The notes: generated from the letters alone by a model not told the origin. 64,000 nucleotides of DNA from Candidatus Thiothrix anitrata (GCF_017901155.1 NZ_CP072800.1:1887283-1951282), one strand, 5' to 3'. Numbered from the stretch's first letter, positions 1-7,717 are shown. Numbers and translations are program-made.

Positions 1-414
1 GTAGATGCGTAAGTCGGCTTGCAGGGCGGCAAGTTCGGCGCGGAAAATGGCGCATTGTGCGTCGTTTTCAAACGCTTTTTCGATGGAAAGTTTGTGCCAT
101 TTGGCGGTGAACGGGCGGATAATTTGGTTCAGTACCACAATCGCGAGCTTGGTGAACTCGAAGCTGTCGCGCCCGTTTTTCTTGATAATGTCGCGGGTGG
201 TGGGGAACAAAGAATGAATGCTTTTCAGCGCGGTGGCTTCGTCGCCCGTTTTACTGTCGAGGGCTTGGGTGGTGATGCGCGTCAATAACTCGATGTACAT
301 TTCCCACGCTGCATTGCGGTCAGCGTCTTTGAATTCGACGGAAAGCTGCAAGAAATGCGCGTTGATTTGCAGCTTGGTCATTTTCCATTTGGTCAGCCAG
401 TTGAGCCAGTTCAT
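1..414 (-). CDS. Hypothetical protein, partial (C-terminus off the window)
   Basis: An open frame of 138 codons runs from an ATG at 414 off the left edge with no stop. The N-terminus begins MNWLNWLTKW and the visible part is predicted to be mostly helical, with charged and amphipathic stretches and no signal peptide or membrane segment. I do not recognise the family. It lies 15 bp downstream of the toxin gene on the same strand, so it may be co-transcribed with the toxin-antitoxin pair. Short plus-strand frames overlap this stretch but show no family features, and the uninterrupted minus frame is the better model. Confidence 0.5.
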   Translation of the reverse strand, partial: MNWLNWLTKWKMTKLQINAHFLQLSVEFKDADRNAAWEMYIELLTRITTQALDSKTGDEATALKSIHSLFPTTRDIIKKNGRDSFEFTKLAIVVLNQIIRPFTAKWHKLSIEKAFENDAQCAIFRAELAALQADLRIY

Positions 415-428
415 GGGGTGTCCTTGTG

Positions 429-836
429 TTATAGGCGTTGGGCAAATTCTGCCGCTGTTAAAATGTTGTATTCATCGCGTAATGCCAGTAACCCTTTGTC
501 CCCCGTAATCAAGTAGTTGGCTTTCCCGATTAGGTAAGCGGATAATATCAGGTTATCGTTGGCATCGGCGGGGACGACGGCAACAGTCTCTATCTCACCC
601 AGATAATGGGAACGCAAAAAAATCTGCTGGAGGAATTGAGCTGTTTCCGTTTGCCCCCAGTTTAGCCGTTTTTGGATTTTTGGGTAAGTCAGCACTCGCC
701 CAATTTCATCCAGTTGAAATTGGCTTAAAACCAACTCAATAAGATTGAGCCGCCATGCTTGGACGATTTTGCCGGGAATACTGTTTGGCAACATTAGCCC
801 AGAGAGCAAAATATTGGTGTCGATGACAACCCTCAT
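429..836 (-). CDS. Putative toxin, PIN domain (COG1569-type)
   Basis: This 135-aa protein is a single PIN domain, the nuclease fold of VapC-like toxins. The expected acidic residues are visible: D6 in VIDTNILLSG, E44 in QLDEIGRVL, D94 in DANDNLIL and D113 in ITGDKGLLAL. The family is expected to cleave RNA in a metal-dependent way; the target cannot be read from sequence. The start codon overlaps the end of the upstream antitoxin gene by 4 bp (ATGA), typical of translationally coupled toxin-antitoxin operons. Length is normal for PIN_3/COG1569 proteins. The family call is firm; toxicity is inferred. Confidence 0.85.
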   Translation of the reverse strand: MRVVIDTNILLSGLMLPNSIPGKIVQAWRLNLIELVLSQFQLDEIGRVLTYPKIQKRLNWGQTETAQFLQQIFLRSHYLGEIETVAVVPADANDNLILSAYLIGKANYLITGDKGLLALRDEYNILTAAEFAQRL

Positions 837-1111
837 GCAGGCACGTCCTGTCGTGAGTGACTGATGGCTTCATCCAGCAAATCGTAAACTTCCTGTTCTG
901 GCATATCTTGAAAAGCTTGTTGCAAGTGCTTGGTAATACGGGAAAATTCTTCATCCAATTGGCGTAAGCGTTCAAACAAGGGGATGTCAATCAGCGCGGC
1001 AACGGCTTTGCCCGCTTTGGTAATGACAATTTGGTCACGTTTGTATTGAACTTCATTTAATAATTCACCAAGGTTTTGGCGAACTGTCATGGCGGGTGCT
1101 TCGCGTAACAT
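833..1111 (-). CDS. Antitoxin, Phd/YefM family
   Basis: This protein of about 92 aa has the Phd/YefM N-terminal pattern: PAMTVRQNLGELLNEV, then the QIVITKAGKAVAALID strand-turn-strand. That part dimerises and binds DNA, and the variable C-terminal half (LRQLDEEFSRI...) would wrap the PIN toxin. I chose ATG 1111 because GGAG sits 6 nt upstream; an in-frame GTG at 1123 would add four residues but lacks such a site. The gene precedes and overlaps the toxin gene. A perfect palindrome just upstream is a good candidate for its own operator. Confidence 0.85.
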   Translation of the reverse strand: MLREAPAMTVRQNLGELLNEVQYKRDQIVITKAGKAVAALIDIPLFERLRQLDEEFSRITKHLQQAFQDMPEQEVYDLLDEAISHSRQDVPA

Positions 1112-1129
1112 GGGCTGCTCCACTGATAT

Positions 1130-1151
1130 AACTATAGCAACTAGTATAGTT
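1130..1151. promoter_or_regulatory. Palindromic candidate operator of the toxin-antitoxin operon
   Basis: Arms AACTATA (1130-1136) and TATAGTT (1145-1151) form a perfect 7-bp inverted repeat around an 8-nt centre. The site ends 18 bp upstream of the antitoxin ATG, and its TATACT/TATAGT elements could double as a -10 region. Phd/YefM antitoxins usually bind palindromes in their own promoter, so autoregulation is the natural reading. Function is inferred from position and symmetry only. Confidence 0.5.
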
Positions 1152-1238
1152 AGAATGGTGCGTTATATCCAATAAAGCAGTTTTGCCGAAGATGGTTTAT
1201 TATCCCCCTATCGAAACGCGCCATCAGTAGAAAACCCC

Positions 1239-2866
1239 ATGCACGACATCTTTCTCAGTTATTCCACCAAAGACCGTGACCGTTTAAAGCCGCTTGTTGC
1301 TGCGTTGGAGCAGCGTGGCTGGTCGGTGTTTTGGGATCATAAAACTGTTCCCATTGGTAAGCATTGGCAAAACGTGATTGGGCAAGCGATTCGTGATAGC
1401 CGTTGTGTAGTGTGGCGTGGTCAGCGCATTCTATTGCTTCCGAATGGGTGATTGAAGAGGCGTTGGAAGGCAAGAAACGCGGGGTGTTGCTGCCAATCCG
1501 TTTGGAGAATGTCGAAATTCCGTTTGGTTTTGGTGTGTACCAACCCGGTGATTTTATTGGTTGGGATGGCAAAGCAGAACACCTCGAATTCTTGCGTTTA
1601 GCGGGTGAAATTCAGGGATTGTTGGCGCGTCACGATGCCGAAAGCCAGCGCAAGGCGGATGCAATTGCCGCTGAACAACAACGTTTGGCAAAAGAACAAG
1701 CCTTAGCGGCACAGCAAGCGCGTGAAGCAGCCGAACGTCAACGCAGTATGGATGAGGAAGCCCAACGTCAACGTGAAGCCGCTGCTGCTGCCGAAAAAGT
1801 ACGTTTGACACAAGAAAAAGCCGCAGCCGATCAAAAAGCCCGTGAAGCCCGTGCTTTAGAACAAGCCGAACGCAAGAAACGTGAACAAGCGGCTGCTGAA
1901 GACACCGCTCGCCGTGCTGCCGAAGCTAAAGCCAAACAACCACAACCCTTAGTTGATGGTTTAGTGTTAGAAGAACTCACTCCTCCTTTTTGGAAAAAAC
2001 GTCATTTCCAGCTTGGTGCTGCCGCGTTGTCGGTAGCGGTTGTGGTGATTTATATGCAGCAATCCGAAGTGGTAACAATGCCGGAAATGATCGACATCAT
2101 TCCCGAAGGTAGTAAGCCAGTCAGCTTCACAATGGGTTGCAAGGAAGGGCGTGATGATGTGGAAGGAGGCTGCGATAGTGACGAAAAACCCGCGCATAAA
2201 GTCACCCTAACTAAACCTTATAAACTGGCAAAAACGGAAGTAACGGTAGCGCAATTTCGAGCTTTTGTAGACGCTACGGGTTACAAAACGACAGCGGAAG
2301 AGAAAGGCTCATGCTGGTCGTGGGCTGATGGCTGGAAAGAAGTCAAAGGCAATTCATGGCTTAAATTAGGTTTTGAGCAAGGCGAAGACCACCCGGTGGC
2401 TTGCGTCAGTTGGGATGATGCGCAAGCGTATGTTGATTGGCTTAAAAAAGAAACTCAAAACCTTTACCGTTTGCCGACGGAAGCGGAATGGGAATACGCC
2501 GCTCGTGGCGGTAAAGAAGGTGCGTACCCGTGGGGACAAAGTATTGGTAAAGATAACGCCAACTGTTCTGGAAATTTGTGTGGTGATCAGTTTGAATACA
2601 CGTCTCCCGTAGGTAGTTTTGCGGCGAATCCTTTCGGTTTGAAGGATATGCACGGAAATGTTTGGGAATGGGTCAGTGATTGGAAAGGTGATTATGCGGC
2701 GGAGCCGCAACAAGACCCGAAGGGTCCATCTTCTGGCGTCGAGCGCGTCGTTCGCGGCGGTTCGTGGAGCGGCCTCGGCGGGGGCGTGCGTTCTGCCATC
2801 CGTGGCAGGGGTGATCCCGCTATGCGTGACTACGACATTGGCTTCCGTCCCGCCCAAGGTCAGTGA
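1239..2866 (+). pseudogene. TIR / coiled-coil / membrane / FGE-sulfatase-like protein, frameshifted
   Basis: The gene is broken near 1412 by one missing base. Frame one encodes a TIR N-terminus (MHDIFLSYSTKDRD, then LEQRGWSVFWD) and stops at 1451. The rest of the TIR domain (WSAHSIASEWVIEEAL) and all downstream domains lie in the -1 frame. One extra G would give the expected CVVVAWS junction. Domains in order are TIR (about residues 1-125), an Ala/Glu/Gln-rich coiled coil (DNA about 1625-1945), one membrane helix (about 2004-2060), and a formylglycine-generating-enzyme-like domain (about 2100-2860) with motifs LPTEAEWEYAARGG, HGNVWEWVSDW, VVRGGSW and IGFRPA. FGE-fold domains of this kind often serve as ligand-binding scaffolds rather than enzymes. 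TIR domains act in NAD-consuming or signalling defence systems. The last part resembles a DGR variable region (see next entry). The gene may be a relic, may be a sequencing error, or may express only the downstream part. Confidence 0.75.
2747..2858 (+). other. Candidate DGR variable region in the FGE domain
   Basis: Between the conserved RGGSW and IGFR motifs the codons are agc-ggc-ctc-ggc-ggg-ggc, then gtg-cgt-tct-gcc, then atc-cgt-ggc-agg-ggt-gat and gac-tac-gac. Variation falls at the positions that are usually Asn (AAC/AAT) in related FGE proteins. The third base is mostly C or T, and most changes are at codon positions one and two. This is the footprint expected of adenine-directed mutagenic retrohoming by a diversity-generating retroelement. 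No template repeat or reverse transcriptase is visible in the window, so the call rests on codon pattern and family knowledge. Confidence 0.55.
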
Positions 2867-2934
2867 GCTAGGCAAGGCGGCGGAGCCGCAATGCCGCCGG
2901 AGGCGGTTTTGGTGGAACGTAACGCTACGGGGTG

Positions 2935-2952
2935 CAGGGGCAGTAGCCCCTG
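2935..2952. other. GC-rich hairpin (7-bp stem, 4-nt loop) downstream of the variable region
   Basis: CAGGGGC and GCCCCTG form a perfect 7-bp stem around an AGTA loop, 69 nt after the stop codon. Short GC-rich hairpins with tetraloops just downstream of the variable region are a known requirement for homing in several DGRs. There is no proper U-run after it (ccgatggtattttt), so it is a poor Rho-independent terminator. A second, weaker inverted repeat, GGCGGC (2876-2881) / GCCGCC (2893-2898), lies between it and the gene. The DGR role is inferred. Confidence 0.4.
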
Positions 2953-2979
2953 CCGATGGTATTTTTCCAAGGAGGCGAT

Positions 2980-3084
2980 GTGAAATTACGGTTTTTCAGC
3001 ATCAACGCACTCCGAACCTTCCCCCCATCCCCAACCCCTTCCCCCGCAAGGGGTGAAGGGGCTAAGAATGCGACTTTCGCCTAA
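2980..3084 (+). pseudogene. Truncated 5' end resembling a DGR-associated HRDC accessory gene
   Basis: A GTG at 2980 has a near-perfect ribosome binding site (AAGGAGG, 2969-2975). It opens a 34-codon frame that starts VKLRFFSINAL and then runs into low-complexity Pro-rich sequence encoded by a palindromic repeat. The first eleven residues resemble the start (M-K-L-R-F-F-S-I-x-A-L) that I recall for HRDC-domain accessory proteins next to DGR reverse transcriptases. The strong binding site without a real gene behind it suggests that the rest was lost where the repeat now sits. The match is short and made from memory, so confidence is moderate. Confidence 0.4.
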
Positions 3085-3167
3085 CAACAGGCAAAATTGC
3101 ACGAAATCTTTCTCTTGCTCCCTTCACCCCTTACGGGGGAAGGGCTGGGGATGGGGGGAATTCGGAG
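3010..3167. repeat. Paired REP-like palindromic repeat (inverted doublet)
   Basis: Two copies of a GC-rich palindromic unit (CCCCATCCCC, CCCTTCACCCC, GGGGGAAGGG) face each other. The left copy spans about 3010-3061 and the right about 3116-3167, with outer ends CTCCGAA and TTCGGAG. The doublet fills much of the 343-bp gap between the TIR-FGE gene and the Uma2 gene. A closely related single unit lies between sdhB and sdhE, and a related palindrome follows acnB. The pattern fits REP/BIME-type dispersed elements. The doublet truncates the HRDC-like frame. Confidence 0.7.
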
Positions 3168-3209
3168 TAGTGCGATTGAGGAAAGCCGGACGCTTGCCGC
3201 CGGGTTTTT

Positions 3210-3785
3210 TTATTCCTCCTGCATAAACGCCCAATCAATCAGCAATTCAGGAAGCAGCCCCACCGCAGTCGGCTCATCCATCCCAAACATCAGCGGCAAG
3301 CCGTATTGCCCATCATCTTTCAGCGTATACACCATCACCCAACGGTCAATCGGGTGGATAATCCAATATTCCTTTACCCCATGACGCTCATATAACCAGC
3401 GTTTTTTGTCCATATCTTTGAGCGCGGTGGAAGGCGAAAGCACTTCAATAATCCAGTCCGGCGCACCCCGGCAGCCTTTGTCATCCAGCTTGTTTTTGTC
3501 GCAGATTACGGCAAGGTCGGGTTGCACAGTGGTGTCTACATCGTCATCAGCTTCGTTATGGTTGGGGAGGCGTATGTCAAACGGTGCGGGATAAACTTCG
3601 CAGCTTTTGCCTTCCAGATAACGGTCTATCTGATTACCTACTTTCAGGACAATCTTTTGGTGTTGCCGTGACGGAGCTGCCATTGCATACGCCACACCCT
3701 CAATCAGTTCCCAACGCTCATCTTCCGGCCATTTGGCGTAATCGGCGTAGGTAAAATGTTGCGGTAACTGTTCTGCTGCACCCAT
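3210..3785 (-). CDS. Uma2 family endonuclease-like protein (DUF820)
   Basis: This 191-aa protein has the Uma2/DUF820 layout of the PD-(D/E)xK nuclease fold. It shows ERWELIEG near residue 24, VQPDLAVICD around residue 88, WIIEVLSPST around residue 111 and a Lys-rich helix (DKKRWLYE) after it. E29, D90, E114 and the downstream lysines are the likely catalytic set. Family members are numerous in cyanobacteria and filamentous sulfur bacteria, and their substrate is largely unknown. The gene stands alone, downstream of the palindromic doublet and divergent from the AAA+ ATPase. It is paralogous to the second Uma2 gene 1.5 kb away. Confidence 0.85.
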   Translation of the reverse strand: MGAAEQLPQHFTYADYAKWPEDERWELIEGVAYAMAAPSRQHQKIVLKVGNQIDRYLEGKSCEVYPAPFDIRLPNHNEADDDVDTTVQPDLAVICDKNKLDDKGCRGAPDWIIEVLSPSTALKDMDKKRWLYERHGVKEYWIIHPIDRWVMVYTLKDDGQYGLPLMFGMDEPTAVGLLPELLIDWAFMQEE

Positions 3786-3872
3786 TGGTCGTACTCCTAA
3801 GCTTTTCTCTGCATGAGATTAACCATAGCATATTCCCAGAATGATCTGCTATTTCAAAGATTCAGTGCTAAA

Positions 3873-3920
3873 ATCAGTCGTAAGTTTGACTGATTTTGAT
3901 ATGTGGTCAGTCGTAAAGTT
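3873..3920. promoter_or_regulatory. Inverted plus direct repeat upstream of the AAA+ ATPase gene
   Basis: ATCAGTC (3873-3879) and GACTGAT (3888-3894) form a 7-bp inverted repeat. The left half recurs as GTCAGTCGTAAAGTT at 3906-3920, parallel to ATCAGTCGTAAGTTT at 3873-3887. The cluster lies directly before the GTG start of the ATPase gene, in the divergent spacer with Uma2. It could be a regulator site; no specific factor can be named. Confidence 0.35.
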
Positions 3921-3932
3921 GGAGAATATCTC

Positions 3933-5236
3933 GTGGAAAAAGACAAAATCTTCGCTATCCTGAGCGACTGGAACGCTTGGAACAAGCCTTTACCCGCCAC
4001 GTTCAGCCGCCCGTTGTACGAGCAGGAAATCGCCCGCAAAGCCAAATCCGGCGAAGTGATTGTGATCAAGGGCGTGCGCCGCAGCGGTAAATCTACCCTG
4101 TTGACCAACGAAATCAAACGCCTGCAAGCGTCGGGAATGCCCGCGAAAAATATCCTGTTCGTGAATTTAGAAGATCAGCGTTTTTTCCTGTTCGCGCCGC
4201 TTACCCTGCTGGAAAAAATCAAGGAAACCTGGCTGGAATACGTGCAGCCGCAAGGCGCAACCGTCATCATGCTGGACGAAGTACAAAACATTCCCCAATG
4301 GGAAAAGTGGGTGCTGAAGGAATACGAAATAGGCAGCAGCAAGTTGTACGTCACCGGCTCAAATTCGCAATTGTTGGGGGTAGAATTCGGCACAGCCCTC
4401 ACCGGGCGTTACCTTGATGTCGAAGTTTACCCGCTGGGCTTCAAAGAGTTTCTGCTATTCCACGCGGTTGAAATCCACTCACGGGCAGATTTCATCCAGC
4501 AACAGCTTAAAATCAGACAGCTTTTCCGGCGTTACGTGGCGTTTGGTGGTTTCCCGAAATTGCGCTGACCGATAACGAATTACTGGCGAAAGAAACGCTT
4601 AAGGTTTACTTCGATTCCATCTTGCTGCGCGATATTGTTAGCCGCCACAAGTTGAATAATTTCACGGTGCTTCAGGAATTGTCGCTGTTTTTGCTGTCAA
4701 ATAATGCCACCCTTAATGCCTATAATAAGCTGAAAAACACCTTCAATGTGTCGTTTGAGATGATTCGCGAGTACGTGGAATTTCTGCAAGGGGCTTACCT
4801 GATTTTTACGCTCAACAAGTTTGATTACTCGTATAAAAAACAGGTGGTTAATCCGAAGAAGTTTTATGCGGTGGATACCGGTTTGTCCAATAATGTGTCG
4901 TTCAACGTATCCGCCAAGATTGCGCAGAATCTCGAAAATATCGTGTTTCTGGAGCTGAAACGGCGGCATGAAAACGTTTTTTACTACAAAACAGCCAACA
5001 ATTTGGAAGTGGATTTTTTGGTGGAGCGGGATGATTGCTACGAACTGATTCAGGTGTGTGCAACGTTGCAAGACAGTGCCACCCGTCAGCGCGAATTACG
5101 GGTGTTTACGGTCGCCGCAGCGGAGTTACACAAGCCGATCAAGCCGCTGATTCTGACACTGGATGAGAGTGAAACGCTGGTGCAAGACGGTTTGAGCATC
5201 GACATTCGCCATGTGTTGGAGTGGTTGTGTTTGTAA
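3933..5236 (+). pseudogene. AAA+ family ATPase with DUF4143 domain, frameshifted
   Basis: The N-terminal half has a Walker A motif (GVRRSGKST), a Walker B motif (VIMLDEVQNI) and the sensor VTGSNSQLL, typical of the archaeal-type ATPase/DUF4143 family. The frame stops at 4566 because one G is missing after 4556; with it the protein would read GGFPEIALTDNELLAKETL and continue through the second half. The second half holds the DUF4143 part (LLRDIVSRHK, YAVDTGLSN, then NLEVDFLV), which is nuclease-like (PD-(D/E)xK). The intact product would be about 435 aa. GTG 3933 is chosen because GGAGA lies 7 nt upstream. Family function is poorly understood. Whether the break is real or an error cannot be told from the sequence. 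Confidence 0.8.
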
Positions 5237-5239
5237 TGC

Positions 5240-5836
5240 CTACTCTGCCTGTTGTTGCTCCAACCACGCCAATACATCCTCATTCTGAACCCGCTCGTAA
5301 ATGGCTTCGACAGATAGTGTGGCATTGACCGATTCCAATACCACCTCATCACCCAAGAAGTAATAGGTGGATTGCCAACTGGCACTGCGGCGTTGCACTT
5401 CGATTTCCGCAAAATCCTGCTCAATCAGCACGTATTCCAAGAGGCTAGGGATGGCGAGGTATTCCAGACGCTTTTCGCCTTTGTCTTTTTTGCGGGTGCT
5501 TTTGGAGAGCACTTCGATAATGAGGATGGGGCTTTCCCTGACACGTTCATCGTCTGAAGTATCATCGTCACACACCACCACAACATCGGGGTAGCGGAAG
5601 CGTTTGCCGAAGGTTTTTACCAGCATGTCCCCACTGAGAGGTTCGCACGTTTGGTGGCGTAAATGATTCCACAAGAGTGCAGACATATTGCGGGCAATAC
5701 GGTTGTGATTAACCTTTGCGCCAGCCATTGCGTAAACCTGACCATCCACATATTCGTGTTTGATGTCGCTGACTTCTTCGCCCGCCAGATAGTCTTCTAC
5801 GGAAAGGTAATCGCATTTTTCTGCCACTGCTGCCAT
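5240..5836 (-). CDS. Uma2 family endonuclease-like protein (DUF820), second copy
   Basis: This is a 198-aa Uma2 protein if read from ATG 5836; an upstream ATG at 5875 would add 13 residues that are not typical of the family. Motifs are SDIKHEYVDGQVYAMAG near the N-terminus, YPDVVVVCDDD near the middle and ILIIEVLSKST followed by Lys-rich KKDKGEKR, matching the PD-(D/E)xK core. It converges with the AAA+ ATPase gene and ends 3 bp from its stop. It differs clearly from the first Uma2 copy, so the pair is not a recent tandem duplication. The substrate is unknown. Confidence 0.85.
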   Translation of the reverse strand: MAAVAEKCDYLSVEDYLAGEEVSDIKHEYVDGQVYAMAGAKVNHNRIARNMSALLWNHLRHQTCEPLSGDMLVKTFGKRFRYPDVVVVCDDDTSDDERVRESPILIIEVLSKSTRKKDKGEKRLEYLAIPSLLEYVLIEQDFAEIEVQRRSASWQSTYYFLGDEVVLESVNATLSVEAIYERVQNEDVLAWLEQQQAE

Positions 5837-5976
5837 AACGTCACCCGCTGGTTTATTTAGTGCTGATATTAGCATATCGGGCTAAAACAGCGCGATTATC
5901 ACCTGCTTATCGTCTCGTTTAGCCGATGCTGCTACACTCTGGTGACATTGTAAAAATAATAATGGACGTATTAACT

Positions 5977-7632
5977 ATGGCAACAGCAACTGTTTCCGAA
6001 TACCAGAGTATTCCCTTGTCGGAAGGTAAAGCGCGTGAGTGGGTGGCAGCGTTGCCGCTGGCTGATCCCGGTGAAACCACGCGCCGCTTGTTCCACGGTT
6101 TGGTGGATTTAAACCGCCGTGCCGTGCCGCCGCAAACCCGTTTAGCCATTGGTGAGTCATTGCGCCCGGTGGTGGATATGGTGCTGGAAAATCTGCAACG
6201 GCATTTGGTGGCTCGCGCTTTTCCATTGACCCAAAAAAGCCAGAAAATCTTTGAGTTAGCCCAATCCCTGATGCTGGAATTCGCGGGTTTGTGGCAAGTG
6301 ACCGCGCTCGATATTCTCACCCGCAAGGAAGGTAACAAAAAGCAGTTACAACAGGCGATTTATCAAGCCTTGGATTACATGGGGCGGGTGTTGTTGCTGA
6401 CGTATTCGGTGTATGCGCGTACCCGTGAAACCCTGTGGCATGATATTCACCATTTGTATTTATTGGCGGTGGAAAATGCCGTTGATCAAATCAAGTGTCG
6501 TGACCCCAGCCCCGGTGCGCCGACGATTGAAGCGCGTTATGTGCAAATGAATTTGTTGGCGTTGGTCAAGCCTTATTGTTTGCGTCAAGGCGAGGTCGAA
6601 CGTGTGATGCATTATTTCATTACGCATACGGCTTTGGTACGTATTTCCGGTGATGCGGGTGATGATGTGAGTGTGAATGCCCCTGTTGCCATGCTCAACA
6701 GTGATGAACCCGCAGTGCTGATGCCAGTGAGTGATTTGCCGTTATCGCCGACAGTACGGGTGCTGCACTTGAGTGCGTTGATTGCGGCGATGGATGCCAG
6801 CATTCGGCAATTGGATAAAGTCGGTGCGTCGGTGTTGGTGTTGCATGAGGGTTTGAGCCGTAATCTGGCAAAACGCATGATTTTTCATTTAACCACGGTG
6901 CGTAATCGCAGTTTTAATCGTTTTCCGAAAAAGGAAACGATTGGGATGGTGACGCGTATGGGGGATGTGCTCAAGGTGGTACAGGAAACCAGTATGCAGG
7001 AGGTGGATAGCGCAGAGGAGGATATGCTGTTTAATGTGTTTGTTTCTGGTGATTACGCTTCAGAGGATGATGTGAAGCACGCGGTTGCTGCACAAGTTGA
7101 GGAGCAAGCAGGGGCGCGGATTCAAACTTGGCAAGTCCTGAACAGTAGTGTTGGCGGTTATGGTTTGTGTTGGAACGGCAAGGAGGAATCCGGGGCGCGG
7201 GTCGGGGAAATTGTGGCGTTGCGTGATTTAACCAAAGAATCTTCGGTGTGGATGATTGGTGTGATTAAGTGGATGGAGTTTATGCGCGGCACGGGTTTGT
7301 GTTGCGGAGTGGAATTGCTATCCACCAAGGCAATGATGTTGACGGTGCAGCAGGTGTTGAACCGTGAGTTGCGTCAGAAATTGCCGGTGCAAGGTTTAAT
7401 GTTGCCGAGTATTGCCGGGGTGCGTCCTGATCCGGCGTTGGTGTTGCCTGCGTACATGTTTCAGGTGGGCGATGATGTGCGTCTGGAGTTTGCGGAGCGC
7501 GAGGAGCGGGTGCGTTTGGTGCTGTTGGATGAGTGTATGGGGGTGTTTGCGTATTTTCGTTTTACTACCTTGATGGAACAGCCCGAAGCAGATGATGAAG
7601 ACGATTTTACCGCACTGTGGCAGTCGTTGTAG
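5977..7632 (+). CDS. PilZ-like domain protein, probable c-di-GMP effector
   Basis: This protein of about 551 aa has a long helical N-terminal part (LPLADPGETTRRLFHGL, a pattern seen in large PilZ-type proteins of gammaproteobacteria) and a beta-rich C-terminal domain. NSSVGG near residue 388 fits the PilZ NxSxxG motif, followed by GLCW and a barrel-like stretch (VGEIVAL, WMIGVIKW, CCGVELLS). A clean RxxxR half of the c-di-GMP site is not obvious, so binding may be weak or altered. ATG 5977 is preferred (GGA 10 nt upstream); ATGs at 5962 and 5926 are possible. It precedes a PAS/EAL-like protein and a polysaccharide tyrosine kinase, which suggests control of exopolysaccharide by c-di-GMP. Confidence 0.6.
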   Translation: MATATVSEYQSIPLSEGKAREWVAALPLADPGETTRRLFHGLVDLNRRAVPPQTRLAIGESLRPVVDMVLENLQRHLVARAFPLTQKSQKIFELAQSLMLEFAGLWQVTALDILTRKEGNKKQLQQAIYQALDYMGRVLLLTYSVYARTRETLWHDIHHLYLLAVENAVDQIKCRDPSPGAPTIEARYVQMNLLALVKPYCLRQGEVERVMHYFITHTALVRISGDAGDDVSVNAPVAMLNSDEPAVLMPVSDLPLSPTVRVLHLSALIAAMDASIRQLDKVGASVLVLHEGLSRNLAKRMIFHLTTVRNRSFNRFPKKETIGMVTRMGDVLKVVQETSMQEVDSAEEDMLFNVFVSGDYASEDDVKHAVAAQVEEQAGARIQTWQVLNSSVGGYGLCWNGKEESGARVGEIVALRDLTKESSVWMIGVIKWMEFMRGTGLCCGVELLSTKAMMLTVQQVLNRELRQKLPVQGLMLPSIAGVRPDPALVLPAYMFQVGDDVRLEFAEREERVRLVLLDECMGVFAYFRFTTLMEQPEADDEDDFTALWQSL

Positions 7633-7717
7633 GGGGGAGTTGCAGTTCGTCAATCACTAACACTCGATAATCAGGCTCTATGTGGGTTTTTCCCCGGTGA
7701 ATGCGTATCGTCGGGGT

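Noticed and set aside
2366-2875. Long minus-strand frame antisense to the FGE domain
   Set aside because: It shadows the strongly conserved FGE domain and shows no family features or ribosome binding site.
2876-2898. GGCGGC/GCCGCC inverted repeat as a terminator of the TIR-FGE gene
   Set aside because: The 11-nt loop and the sequence after it (GGAGGCGG) lack a T-run; the pairing is short.
1-5900. Insertion sequence or prophage in the accessory region
   Set aside because: No transposase, integrase, phage gene or clear terminal repeats with target duplication were seen.
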